Of a DNA stretch of 13,069 nt, positions 1-7,700 are shown piece by piece. Source of the DNA: Chloroflexia bacterium (GTDB taxonomy: Bacteria; Chloroflexota; Chloroflexia; Thermomicrobiales; JALYUS01). Numbering within the stretch: position 1 is the first letter of the stretch; every line of letters starts with the position of its first letter. Location: the NCBI GenBank assembly GCA_025924435.1, contig JAICIL010000103.1, positions 1 to 13,069 on the forward strand, given 5' to 3'. The position numbers and the translations under genes are program-made. A model generated the notes under the pieces. That model had not been told where the DNA came from and made no database searches. It was given only the letters and a program-made list of their open reading frames with translations.

Positions 1-36
1 GGGGCGGGGCCGACGGGCGCGCTGTAGCGGGGCGTT

Positions 37-1197
37 GTGGGCGGGTATGTAATCAATACCGAAAACCCGCCGCGGGGCGTGGTTGGCCGGGCGGCGGGGC
101 CGCCCTTCTTCGACGAGAACGGGCCGGCCGCGAGCGGCGAGAGCGCCTTTTTCCTCTCCGCGAACCGGAATAAGCGGTCGCTGGCGATGGAGATCAAGGG
201 GCCGGAGGGGCAGGCGCTCTTCCGCCGCCTCGCCGCGACGGCGGATGTCGTCGTGGAGAACTTCCGCCCCGGCGTGATGGACGCACTCGGCATCGGCTAC
301 GAGGCAATTTCGGCCACGAACCCGCGCATCATCTACGCGTCGCTCTCCGGCTTCGGCGCGGACGGCCCGTTCGCCAATCGGCCCGGCCTCGACAACATCA
401 TCCAGGGCTTCTCCGGCCTGATGAGCGTGACGGGCTTCGCGGGCGGCGAGCCGGTGCGCGTCGGCATCCCCGTCGCGGACCTCTTCACCGGGCTGATCGG
501 CGCGTACGGCGTCCTCGCCGCGCTGATGGCGCGCGAGCGGACGGGGCGCGGCCAGCGCGTGGAGACCTCGCTGCTGGAAAGCATGGTCGGGATGCTCGGT
601 TTCCAGGCGGTGCGCTACCTCAACGGCGCGGGCGCGCCGCCACCGGCGGGCAATCACCACCCGATCAACGCCCCCTACGGCGCGTACCGCACAAAGGACG
701 GCTGGGTGATCCTCGGTGCGACGGGCGACAAGCGGTGGAACGCCTTCTGCAGAATCGTGGACGCGCCGGAGTGGTTGGACGACCCCCGCTTCGCGACGAA
801 CGGCGGCCGATTCGCGCACAATGCTGAGTTGACGGAATTGATCAACGCGAAGTTGCAGGCGCACACCTCCGACGAGTGGGAGGAAATCCTCAACGCGCAC
901 GGCATCCCCTGCGGCCCGATCTACGACATGGAGCAGAGCCTCGAACACCCGCAAATCCGTCATCGGGAGATGGTCGTCGAGCGCCCGCACCCGACGATGG
1001 GCAGCGTGCGGCTGCTCGGCCTGCCGGTGAAACTGAGCGAGACGCCCGGCGCGATCCACCGCACCCCGCCGCTCTTCGCCCAGCACACCGACGAAATCCT
1101 CCGCGAAATCGGCGTGACGGATGCCGAACTGGAGACCTTGCGCGCCAGCGGCGTCATCACCTCCGCTGCGGTGCCGGAGCGCGCGGCGGTTGATTAA
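37..1197 (+). CDS. CaiB/BaiF family (class III) CoA-transferase, 5' end incomplete
   Basis: Class III CoA-transferases move CoA between acyl groups through an aspartyl-CoA intermediate in the cytosol. Seen: the family blocks NRNKRSLAMEIK (residues 43-54), VVVENFRPGVMDALG, ASLSGFG and ADLFTGLIGAYGVLAALMARE, with TGRGQRVETSLLE at 169-181. Asp148 in ADLFTG matches the catalytic Asp of formyl-CoA transferase. The 386 residues lack the usual first ~40 (the strand-helix holding AGP and LGAxVIKIE). The same frame remains readable back to base 1, where GAGP and later VINTENP resemble the family's AGP and VIKIENP, but it is interrupted by TAG at 25-27. The GTG at 37 is therefore only the first usable start after that stop and probably not the real one. 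Downstream is a 22-bp hairpin and then a thioesterase on the same strand. The substrate cannot be told from sequence. Confidence 0.9.
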   Translation: MGGYVINTENPPRGVVGRAAGPPFFDENGPAASGESAFFLSANRNKRSLAMEIKGPEGQALFRRLAATADVVVENFRPGVMDALGIGYEAISATNPRIIYASLSGFGADGPFANRPGLDNIIQGFSGLMSVTGFAGGEPVRVGIPVADLFTGLIGAYGVLAALMARERTGRGQRVETSLLESMVGMLGFQAVRYLNGAGAPPPAGNHHPINAPYGAYRTKDGWVILGATGDKRWNAFCRIVDAPEWLDDPRFATNGGRFAHNAELTELINAKLQAHTSDEWEEILNAHGIPCGPIYDMEQSLEHPQIRHREMVVERPHPTMGSVRLLGLPVKLSETPGAIHRTPPLFAQHTDEILREIGVTDAELETLRASGVITSAAVPERAAVD

Positions 1198-1244
1198 CCG
1201 AATCCCTGGCCCCTTCCCGCGCCGGGAAGGGGCCGGGGATTCGG
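1198..1244. repeat. Long GC-rich hairpin between CoA-transferase and thioesterase genes
   Basis: The arms at 1198-1219 and 1223-1244 pair over 22 positions with one G-T and a 3-nt loop. The left arm contains CTGGCCCCTTCCCG and the right arm CGGGAAGGGGCCGG. It begins directly after the TAA of the upstream gene. No T-run follows, so a classic intrinsic terminator is not supported. A stem this long and regular looks more like a dispersed palindromic repeat; its core resembles the GGCCCCTCTCCG arms near 8047-8182. It could still attenuate transcription or protect an mRNA 3' end. Confidence 0.65.
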
Positions 1245-1265
1245 GCAAACGGAAAGGGCAACGAC

Positions 1266-1679
1266 ATGGACCTCGCGGTCACCGAAGCGGCGCTCCAGGA
1301 CTTGCTCGAAACGTCACCGTTCAATCGCCCGTACGGCTTTCGCGTGCAGTCCATCGGGGATGGCGTCTGCACCGTCGCCGTCCCGTTCCAATTCACGCAC
1401 GAGCGCCCGGACGGCCTGATCAGCGGCCCGGTCTTCATGGCGGCGGCGGACGTCACGACGTGGCTGGCGATCATGACGAAGACGGGGATCATTGACCACC
1501 TCGTCACCGTCGAGATGAAGACGAACTTCCTCAACGGCGCGCGGGCCGAGGACGTGACCTGCACCGCCAACGTCCTCAAACTCGGTCGGCGGCTCATCTA
1601 CAGCACCGCCGCGTGCACGAGCGGCGCGGGCAAACTGCTCACGCACCACACCGTGACCTACATTCGCCCTGAGGCATAG
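1266..1679 (+). CDS. PaaI-like hotdog-fold acyl-CoA thioesterase family protein
   Basis: A single 137-residue hotdog domain, the usual length for PaaI/YbgC-type thioesterases, which hydrolyse acyl- or aryl-CoA thioesters in the cytosol. Seen: FRVQSIGDGVCTVAVPF (first strands), LISGPVFMAAADVTTWLA (residues 51-68, the central helix with a conserved-type Asp62) and the closing strands VTVEMKTNFL and AACTSGAGKLLTHHTVTYI. The ATG has AAAGGG upstream at good spacing. It follows the CoA-transferase on the same strand after a hairpin, so co-transcription is possible and an acyl-CoA role is consistent. It could instead be a non-catalytic hotdog protein or a dehydratase-like member. The substrate is unknown. 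Confidence 0.82.
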   Translation: MDLAVTEAALQDLLETSPFNRPYGFRVQSIGDGVCTVAVPFQFTHERPDGLISGPVFMAAADVTTWLAIMTKTGIIDHLVTVEMKTNFLNGARAEDVTCTANVLKLGRRLIYSTAACTSGAGKLLTHHTVTYIRPEA

Positions 1680-1688
1680 CGGCGCGGT

Positions 1689-2411
1689 TCACTCGCGTCG
1701 CCACCGTGCCGCCCACCAATCGGGCTCCGGCATGCCGCTCGCGTATGCGGCCGCGATCATTTTCTCGACATCGAGCGGGGTGCGACGGAACGAGATGCGG
1801 GTATCGTCGTCGTCCACATCGAGTACCGCCCACTCCGCCCAATGTACATCGCGATTATAGGGCCGCACGGAACCGACACCGGGCAAACCGACACTCCCCG
1901 GATTGATGATCCGGCGGTCGCGATAGCGGCGCAGCATCGGCATATGTGTGTGCCCGCCCGCCATGAGCGCCGCGTCGTGACCGTCCAACATCGCGTCGAG
2001 GGCGTCGTCGGGCGTCGTCGCGATGATCGTCTCGTCGAACGAGCGGGGAGAGCCGTGGAAGCAGAGGAGCGTCCGCCCATCCCCTAAGGAACGCTCGATC
2101 ACCGCCGGGAACGCGGCGACGTACGCGCGATCGTCCGCCGAGAGTTGTCCCAGGCACCATCGGGTGAAGGCGCGGTCAATCTCGTCCGCATCCTCGGATG
2201 GTGGGGCGAGCAGCCAGGCGTCGGTATTGCCCATCACGACGGGGCAATCGAGCGCGCGGAGCCGCGCGATTACCGCCGCCGGGTGCGGGCCGAGCGCGGC
2301 AACGTCGCCGAGGCAGACGAGTTCGTCCACGCGCTCGCCTTCGAGCGCCGCCAGCACGGCGTCGAGCGCGATGCAATTGCCGTGAATGTCGGCGATCAGC
2401 CCGATGCGCAT
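1689..2411 (-). CDS. Calcineurin-like metallophosphoesterase (YfcE/MJ0936-type)
   Basis: A 240-residue one-domain metallophosphoesterase. The full metal-binding set is visible: D8 and H10 in IADIHGN, D36 in CLGDVAALGP, N62 in VVMGNTDAW, H119 in CFHGSPR, and H154/H156 in GGHTHMP, followed by NPGSVGLP. This pattern is typical of small bacterial phosphodiesterases related to YfcE and MJ0936, which hydrolyse phosphodiester or phosphomonoester bonds with a two-metal centre. There is no signal peptide, so it is expected to be cytosolic. The start follows a GAGGGG site. It lies 21 bp after the MDR reductase gene on the same strand, so one transcript is likely. Its stop is only 9 bp from the stop of the convergent thioesterase gene. 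The physiological substrate cannot be inferred. Confidence 0.9.
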   Translation of the reverse strand: MRIGLIADIHGNCIALDAVLAALEGERVDELVCLGDVAALGPHPAAVIARLRALDCPVVMGNTDAWLLAPPSEDADEIDRAFTRWCLGQLSADDRAYVAAFPAVIERSLGDGRTLLCFHGSPRSFDETIIATTPDDALDAMLDGHDAALMAGGHTHMPMLRRYRDRRIINPGSVGLPGVGSVRPYNRDVHWAEWAVLDVDDDDTRISFRRTPLDVEKMIAAAYASGMPEPDWWAARWRRE

Positions 2412-2432
2412 CGTCGCCCCTCGCCGGAATCG

Positions 2433-3431
2433 CTACGCCCGCACATCAATCACGATGCGGCCCCGGACGCGGCCCGCCAGGATTTCCTCGCTCATCGCGG
2501 GAACATCCGCGAGCGGGATGGTCCGCGTGATCTTCTTCAATGTATCGGCGGGAAGATCGCGGGCGAGCCGTTCCCACGCCGCGCGGCGTGGCCCCTGCGG
2601 GACGAAGACGGAGTTGATGCCGAGGAGGCTGACGCCGCGCAGGATGAAGGGGAAGACCGTCGTGTTGAGCGTCGGGCCGCCCGCCACGCCGCACGCCGCG
2701 ACGCTGCTGTTGAACCGCATCGCGGGGAGCAGCGCCGCCAGCGTGTCGCCGCCGACGGTGTCCACCGCGCCCGCCCACCGCTCGGATTCGAGCGGTCGCC
2801 CGGAGGGCTTCGCGATCGTGTCGCGCTCCACAATCTCCTTCGCGCCGAGGCTCGTCAGGTAGTCGTGCAGTTCGGGTCGCCCGGTCGAGGCGGCGACGTG
2901 ATAGCCGAGGTGCGCGAGCACCGCCACCGCGACGCCGCCGACGCCGCCGCCCGCCCCGGTGACGAGGACGGGATGCTCGCCCGGCGTCAGGCCGCGTTCT
3001 TCGAGCGCGACGACGCAGAGCATCGCCGTGAACCCCGCCGTGCCGTAGCCCATCGCCTGTTCGAGACCCATCCCATCCGGTAAGGGCACGAGCCATTCGG
3101 CGCGCACGCGCGCCTTCTGCGCGAAGCCGCCCCAATATTTCTCGCCCACTTCCCAGCCCGTCAGGATGACGCGATCCCCCGGCTTCCAGAGCGGCGAGCG
3201 CGATTCCTCCACCGTCCCCGCGAAGTCTATGCCCGGCACCATCGGGTAGCGGCGCACCACCCGCCCCTTGCCCGTCACCGCCAGCCCGTCCTTGTAATTG
3301 AGCGTCGAGTACGCGACCGAAACCAGCACATCGCCGTCCGGCAACTCGCTCGTCGCGAGGTCTCTGATCTCGGATCGCACCGTCCCATCGGCTTCCGTCA
3401 GCACCAGCGCCTTGAACTGATCGTCCGCCAT
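2433..3431 (-). CDS. AcuI/YhdH-type MDR oxidoreductase (acrylyl-CoA reductase-like)
   Basis: A zinc-free medium-chain dehydrogenase/reductase of 332 residues, the normal length for the YhdH/YhfP/AcuI group, which reduces acrylyl-CoA to propionyl-CoA with NADPH. Seen: the group signature YSTLNYKDGLAVTGKG (residues 41-56), PGIDFAGTV, GDRVILTGWEVGEKYWGGFA (86-104), AMGYGTAGFTAML, and the nucleotide-binding loop VLVTGAGGGVGGVA (155-168). No structural zinc cysteines are present. The ATG has AAGGGGGG upstream. It is the first gene before the phosphoesterase, 21 bp away. With a CoA-transferase and a thioesterase nearby, an acyl-CoA role is plausible, but YhdH-type proteins also act on small quinones and enones, so the exact substrate is uncertain. 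Confidence 0.88.
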   Translation of the reverse strand: MADDQFKALVLTEADGTVRSEIRDLATSELPDGDVLVSVAYSTLNYKDGLAVTGKGRVVRRYPMVPGIDFAGTVEESRSPLWKPGDRVILTGWEVGEKYWGGFAQKARVRAEWLVPLPDGMGLEQAMGYGTAGFTAMLCVVALEERGLTPGEHPVLVTGAGGGVGGVAVAVLAHLGYHVAASTGRPELHDYLTSLGAKEIVERDTIAKPSGRPLESERWAGAVDTVGGDTLAALLPAMRFNSSVAACGVAGGPTLNTTVFPFILRGVSLLGINSVFVPQGPRRAAWERLARDLPADTLKKITRTIPLADVPAMSEEILAGRVRGRIVIDVRA

Positions 3432-3453
3432 CCCGCCCCCCTTTCATCTGGTC

Positions 3454-3562
3454 GCGCGGGCAAAAGCCTGCGTCACTCCCGGCGTGAATCCTTCCCCTCG
3501 GTTTCGCAGGCTGGAAAGCCCGCGCTACAGGTCTTCCTCACAGGCTGGAAAGCCTGTGCTAC
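3454..3562. repeat. Cluster of three GCCTG-type palindromic repeats
   Basis: Two direct 24-bp copies lie at 3505-3528 and 3539-3562, 34 bp apart, sharing AGGCTGGAAAGCC followed by a GCTAC tail. The second forms a perfect 8-bp stem, CACAGGCT-GGAA-AGCCTGTG; read as + strand RNA its loop is a GNRA tetraloop. A third, diverged copy in the other orientation (GCGGGCAAAAGCCTGC) lies at 3454-3472. Similar GCAGGCT/AGCCTGC palindromes with a GCTAC flank are, to my knowledge, scattered between genes in many high-GC environmental genomes. The cluster fills the 143 bp between the Ldh2-family gene and the MDR reductase gene. Confidence 0.75.
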
Positions 3563-3574
3563 CGAGTGATGCGC

Positions 3575-4606
3575 TCACGGCAGTGAAACGTTGAGATCGC
3601 GCGCGACGGTCGCGATGGCGTCCCAGGTCGCGTCCGGGAGCGGGATGCCTTTCTCGCTGCGGTCGGCGCGGCTGCGCGATTCCGGCTCGCCGGGGAGCAG
3701 GACTTCCTCGAACCCTTCGGCAGGCTGTTGGCGCTTCAGGCGCGCGGCGATGTTCTCGATCGTCTGCGAAAAATCGTCATCGGCGCGGAAGGTGCCGGGG
3801 TCAATGCAGCAGACGAAGAGGCAGGAGCCGCGCTCCCCCTCCGGCACGGCCTGCCCGCCGCTCAGCCCGACCGCCAGCATCTCGACGATCACGGACATCG
3901 CGTATCCCTTGTGCCCGGCGAAGGGGAGCAGCATGCCGCCGTCGTAGAACTCCTCCACATTCGTCGTCGGGTTGCCGTCCTTGTCCAGGATCCACCCTTC
4001 CGGCACCGGCTCCTTGCGGGCGCGGGCGACCATCAACTTCCCCTGCGCGCCGCCCGTCGTCGCGTAGTCGAGCAAGATCGGCGGCTGCCCGCTCGCGCGC
4101 GGGATCGCCCACGAGAAGGGGTTGGTGCCGAGCGCCTTCGACTTCGCGCCGAAGGGTGTCGCCTGATAGGGTCCGTGCGCGCCGGAGGCCGCCGCGAAGG
4201 TAATCAGGCCCTCGCGTGCGCCGAGTTCCGCCCACTCGCCGATCCGCCCCGTGTGGTGGCAGTGGAACGCGGATGCCGCCGCGATGCCCGTCTCCTTCGC
4301 CTTGCGCGCCGCAATCGTCGCCGTCATCCGCGCACCGACCTGTCCGAAGGTCGCGTTGCCGTCCACAATCGCCGTCGCGGGCGTCTCGTGCGTCACGAAC
4401 GGGGCGTTTGCCGGGCGCAGTTTGCCGTTGTTGATATCCGCGATGTAACTGGGGATGCGGATCACGCCGTGCGAGTCGTGCCCGGCGAGGTTCGCGCCGA
4501 TCAGCGAGCGCGTCACGCCCTCGGCGTTCTCCGCCGTCGCCCCGGCCGCGCGGAAGATTTCCCGCGAGAGGTCGCCCAGCGTCTCCGCGTCGCGCGTCTG
4601 TACCAT
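3575..4606 (-). CDS. Ldh2-family malate/L-lactate/ureidoglycolate-type dehydrogenase
   Basis: An NAD(P)-dependent 2-hydroxyacid (or reductive 2-oxoacid) dehydrogenase of the Ldh2/YlbC/AllD family, which is unrelated to Rossmann-type dehydrogenases. At 343 residues the length is normal. Seen: GANLAGHDSHGVIRIPSY (residues 37-54) with the family's catalytic-type His46, DGNATFGQVGA (82-92), HTGRIGEWAE, GALGTNPFSWAIPR-like KALGTNPFSW (157-166), PILLDYATT, and LPFAGHKGYAMSVIVEML near the end. The start has GAGAGGA upstream. Family members oxidise malate, L-lactate, ureidoglycolate, 2,3-diketogulonate or sulfolactate, and sequence alone does not choose. Repeats separate it from both neighbours, so it may be transcribed alone. 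Confidence 0.92.
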   Translation of the reverse strand: MVQTRDAETLGDLSREIFRAAGATAENAEGVTRSLIGANLAGHDSHGVIRIPSYIADINNGKLRPANAPFVTHETPATAIVDGNATFGQVGARMTATIAARKAKETGIAAASAFHCHHTGRIGEWAELGAREGLITFAAASGAHGPYQATPFGAKSKALGTNPFSWAIPRASGQPPILLDYATTGGAQGKLMVARARKEPVPEGWILDKDGNPTTNVEEFYDGGMLLPFAGHKGYAMSVIVEMLAVGLSGGQAVPEGERGSCLFVCCIDPGTFRADDDFSQTIENIAARLKRQQPAEGFEEVLLPGEPESRSRADRSEKGIPLPDATWDAIATVARDLNVSLP

Positions 4607-4645
4607 CGCCGTTTCCTCTCTAACCGAATGGTCAATGGATGCATC

Positions 4646-4733
4646 ACCACCAAGACACCAAGAACACGGAGAGCACCGAGAGAATACCTTTGGAGTTTCT
4701 TGGTGCCCTTGGTGCCCTTGGTGTCTTGGTGGT
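4646..4733. repeat. Palindromic ACCAAG-unit repeat
   Basis: The arm ACCACCAAGACACCAAG at 4646-4662 is matched by its exact reverse complement at 4717-4733. The right side continues inward with two further CTTGGTGCC units (4699-4716), so each arm is built from 8-9 bp steps. The centre is not repeated. Base composition is clearly lower in G+C than the surrounding genes. It occupies the gap between the propeller gene and the Ldh2-family gene. Short reading frames through it (His-Gln-Asp-Thr-Lys-Asn; Gly-Ala-Leu-Gly) are translations of the repeat and not genes. Confidence 0.8.
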
Positions 4734-4742
4734 TTGCTCTCC

Positions 4743-7700
4743 CTATCCCTTATCCTGTTCGCGCGGGACGATTGCCGGGATCTGCGCGTCGCGGATCATC
4801 GTGTTGAGCGCCGCTACATCGCGGTCAATGATCTCGCCCAGCGTTGCCCGGTGCGCGTCGGCGCGACCGGCGAGGCTCTCGTAGACCGCGACGGACTGCT
4901 TCGTCGGCGCGGCATCGGCCCCGGCGACCGCGCCGTAGAGGCCCGCCAGTTTGCTGTTCACCTTCACCGGGAAATTAAGCGTGTCGGAGCGTACTTTCGC
5001 CTGCGTCTGGATCAGGTCCTCCTCGATGGGCGCGAGCCGTTCTTTCAGCGCGGCGATGTGCTCGCTGATCGCCGGGTTGACCTTTTCGCCGCTGGCGCGC
5101 TTCTCCCATTCCTCCGCCTGCGACCGGACGGCGCGGAGCGTCTTGATCGTCGCGTGCGTCTCATTGATCGTGTCGCGGATGCGGCAGAGGAGCGCGAACT
5201 GGGCGTCGAGGTCTGCCTGCGTCGCCCGCACGCGCGGATCCTTCTCGATCGTGAACGGTTGCTCCTGCGCCTCGTCGCCGACCGTCAGGCGCACCCGATA
5301 GGTGCCGGGCGCGGCAATCGGGCCGGGCAGCGTCCCCTCGGCGGTGAAGAAGCCGTCAATCCCCTCGGCATCGGCGTAGCGCATATCCCAGACGAAGCGG
5401 TTGATGCCGGGCTGCAAGGACTGAGGACTGAGGACTGAGGACTGAGTGTCGGGCTTTCGACTTTCGGCATCTTCCTTCTGTTCCCCTTCTTCCGACTTCT
5501 TCTCCTCGCTCTTGAACGTCTTGATCTCATTCCCCGCGCCGTCGAGGAAGGTGAGCGTGACGGGGCCTTCCGGCTTCTCCTTGAGGTAATAGGTGACGAG
5601 AACGCCATCGGGCGGATTGGAGCCGGCATCGAGGAAATGCTCGACAACCGTATCGTCCGCCTTCTTCTCCAGCGTCTTGGTGAAGATCGTCGCGCCGCTC
5701 ATCTGATAATTCTTGCCGGGCGTCGCCTGCCGGAAGAAGCCCCGGTTCGTCACGAAGCGGACGGTCGGGCGCGGCGCGAAGAGGTGGAACGCGCCCTTCG
5801 TCGTCTCGTCCGTCGCCTGCCGGAGCGACGTCAGGTCGTCCAGAATCCAGAACGAGCGGCCGTGCGTCGCGGCGATCAGGTCGGAATCCTTGACGGCGAG
5901 ATCGTGGATCGGCACGACGGGCAGGTTCCGTTGCAGCGACTGCCAGTGCGCGCCGTCATCGAAGGAGACGTGCATGCCGGTCTCCGTGCCCGCGTAGAGG
6001 AGGCCGCGCCGCGCCGGGTCCTCGCGGATGACGCGGGTGAAATCGTCCTCCGCGATGCCGTCCGTGATCTTCGTCCAATGTTTGCCGTAGTCGTTCGTCT
6101 TGAAAAGATAGGGGCGGAAGTCGTCGTGCTTGTAGCGCGTCGCCGCGACATACGCGGCGGCAGTGTCGTGCGGGGAGGCTTCGATGATCGAGACCAGCGC
6201 CCATTCCCCCATCTCTTTCGGCGTAACATTCTCCCAGTTCGCGCCGTTGTCGCGGGAGACGTGGATCAGCCCGTCGTCGCTGCCCGCCCAGAGGACGCCC
6301 CGCTCGACGGGCGATTCGGCGAAGGCGAAGATCGTGCCGTAGTACTCCGCGCCGGTGTTGTCTTTCGTGATCGGCCCGCCGCTCGCTTCCATCTTCGTCA
6401 CGTCGTTGCGCGTCAGGTCGGGGCTGGCCATCTCCCAACTGCCCCCCTCGTCGGTCGAGCGGAAGACGTGGTTGCCCGTGATGTAGAGCGTGTTCGGGTC
6501 GTGGGGCGAGAGCATGATCGGCGCGGTCCAGTTGAAGCGGTACTTGACATCCTTCGCGCCCCAGCCGAGGTGCGGTTCCGGCCAGACATTGATATTCCGC
6601 CGCTGCCCGGTGCGCCGGTCGAAGCGGGTGATCGCGCCGCCGTAACTGCCCGCGAAGATGATGTTCGGGTCGTCCGGGCGCACGGCGATGTAGCCGCTCT
6701 CGCCGCCGCCGACCTCGAACCACTCCGACTGCGGGATGGCCGCCATCGGGGAACGGCTCGGCCCGGCGATCGTCGTGTTGTCCTGCTGCGCGCCGTAGAC
6801 GCCGTAGGGCGTCTCGGCGTCCGTCGTGACGTGGTAGAACTCCGCCGTCGGCTGGTTGTAGAGGGTGGACCACGTATCGCCGCCGTTGAAGGAGACCGCC
6901 GCGCCGCCGTCGTTCCCCTGGATCATCCGGTCGGGATTCCTGGGGTCAATCCAGAGGTCGTGGTTGTCGCCGTGCGGGATCGGGAACTGCGCAAACGTCT
7001 TGCCGCCGTCCGTGGATTTGAACGCCGGGACATTGAGCACCCAGAGCGTCTCCGGGTTCGTCGGGTGGGCGTAGATGTGCATGTAGTACCAGGCGCGCTG
7101 CCGCAGGTTGCGATCCTCGGAGAGCCGCTCCCACGTCTCGCCGCCGTCGTCCGAGCGGAAGACCGCGCCATCCTCCGCCTCGACGAGCGCCCAGAGGCGG
7201 TCCCGCCTGGCGGGCGAGGCGGCGAGGCCGATCTTGCCGAGCACGCCCTTCGGAAGTCCCGTGTTGCGCGTGATCTCCATCCACGTCTCGCCGCCGTCGG
7301 TGGACTTGAAGATGCCGCTCCCCTCGCCGCCGCTGACCAGTTGGTGCGCGTCGCGCCGCGCCTCCCAGAACGAGGCATAGAGCACGCGCGGGTTGAACGG
7401 GTCCATGATGAGGTCGCTCGCCCCAGCCGCCTCGCTGCGGAAGAGCACCTGCTCCCACGTCTCGCCGCCGTCCTTCGAGCGGTAGACGCCGCGCTCCTTG
7501 TTCGGGCCGTGCGCGTGGCCGAGCGCCGCGACATAGACGAGGTCGGGATTGCGCGGATGGATGCGGATTTTGGCGATGTGGCGGGTCTCCGCGAGGCCGC
7601 AATGCGCCCACGTCTTGCCCGCGTCGGTGGACTTGTAGACGCCGTCCCCGTGCGCGACGTTACCGCGAATCGAGACCTCACCCATGCCGACATAGATGAC

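Noticed and set aside
4639..4884. Short open frame beginning MHHHQDTKNTEST, and a similar one at 12489-12695
   Set aside because: Both are translations of the palindromic repeats and run into real genes in the wrong frame.
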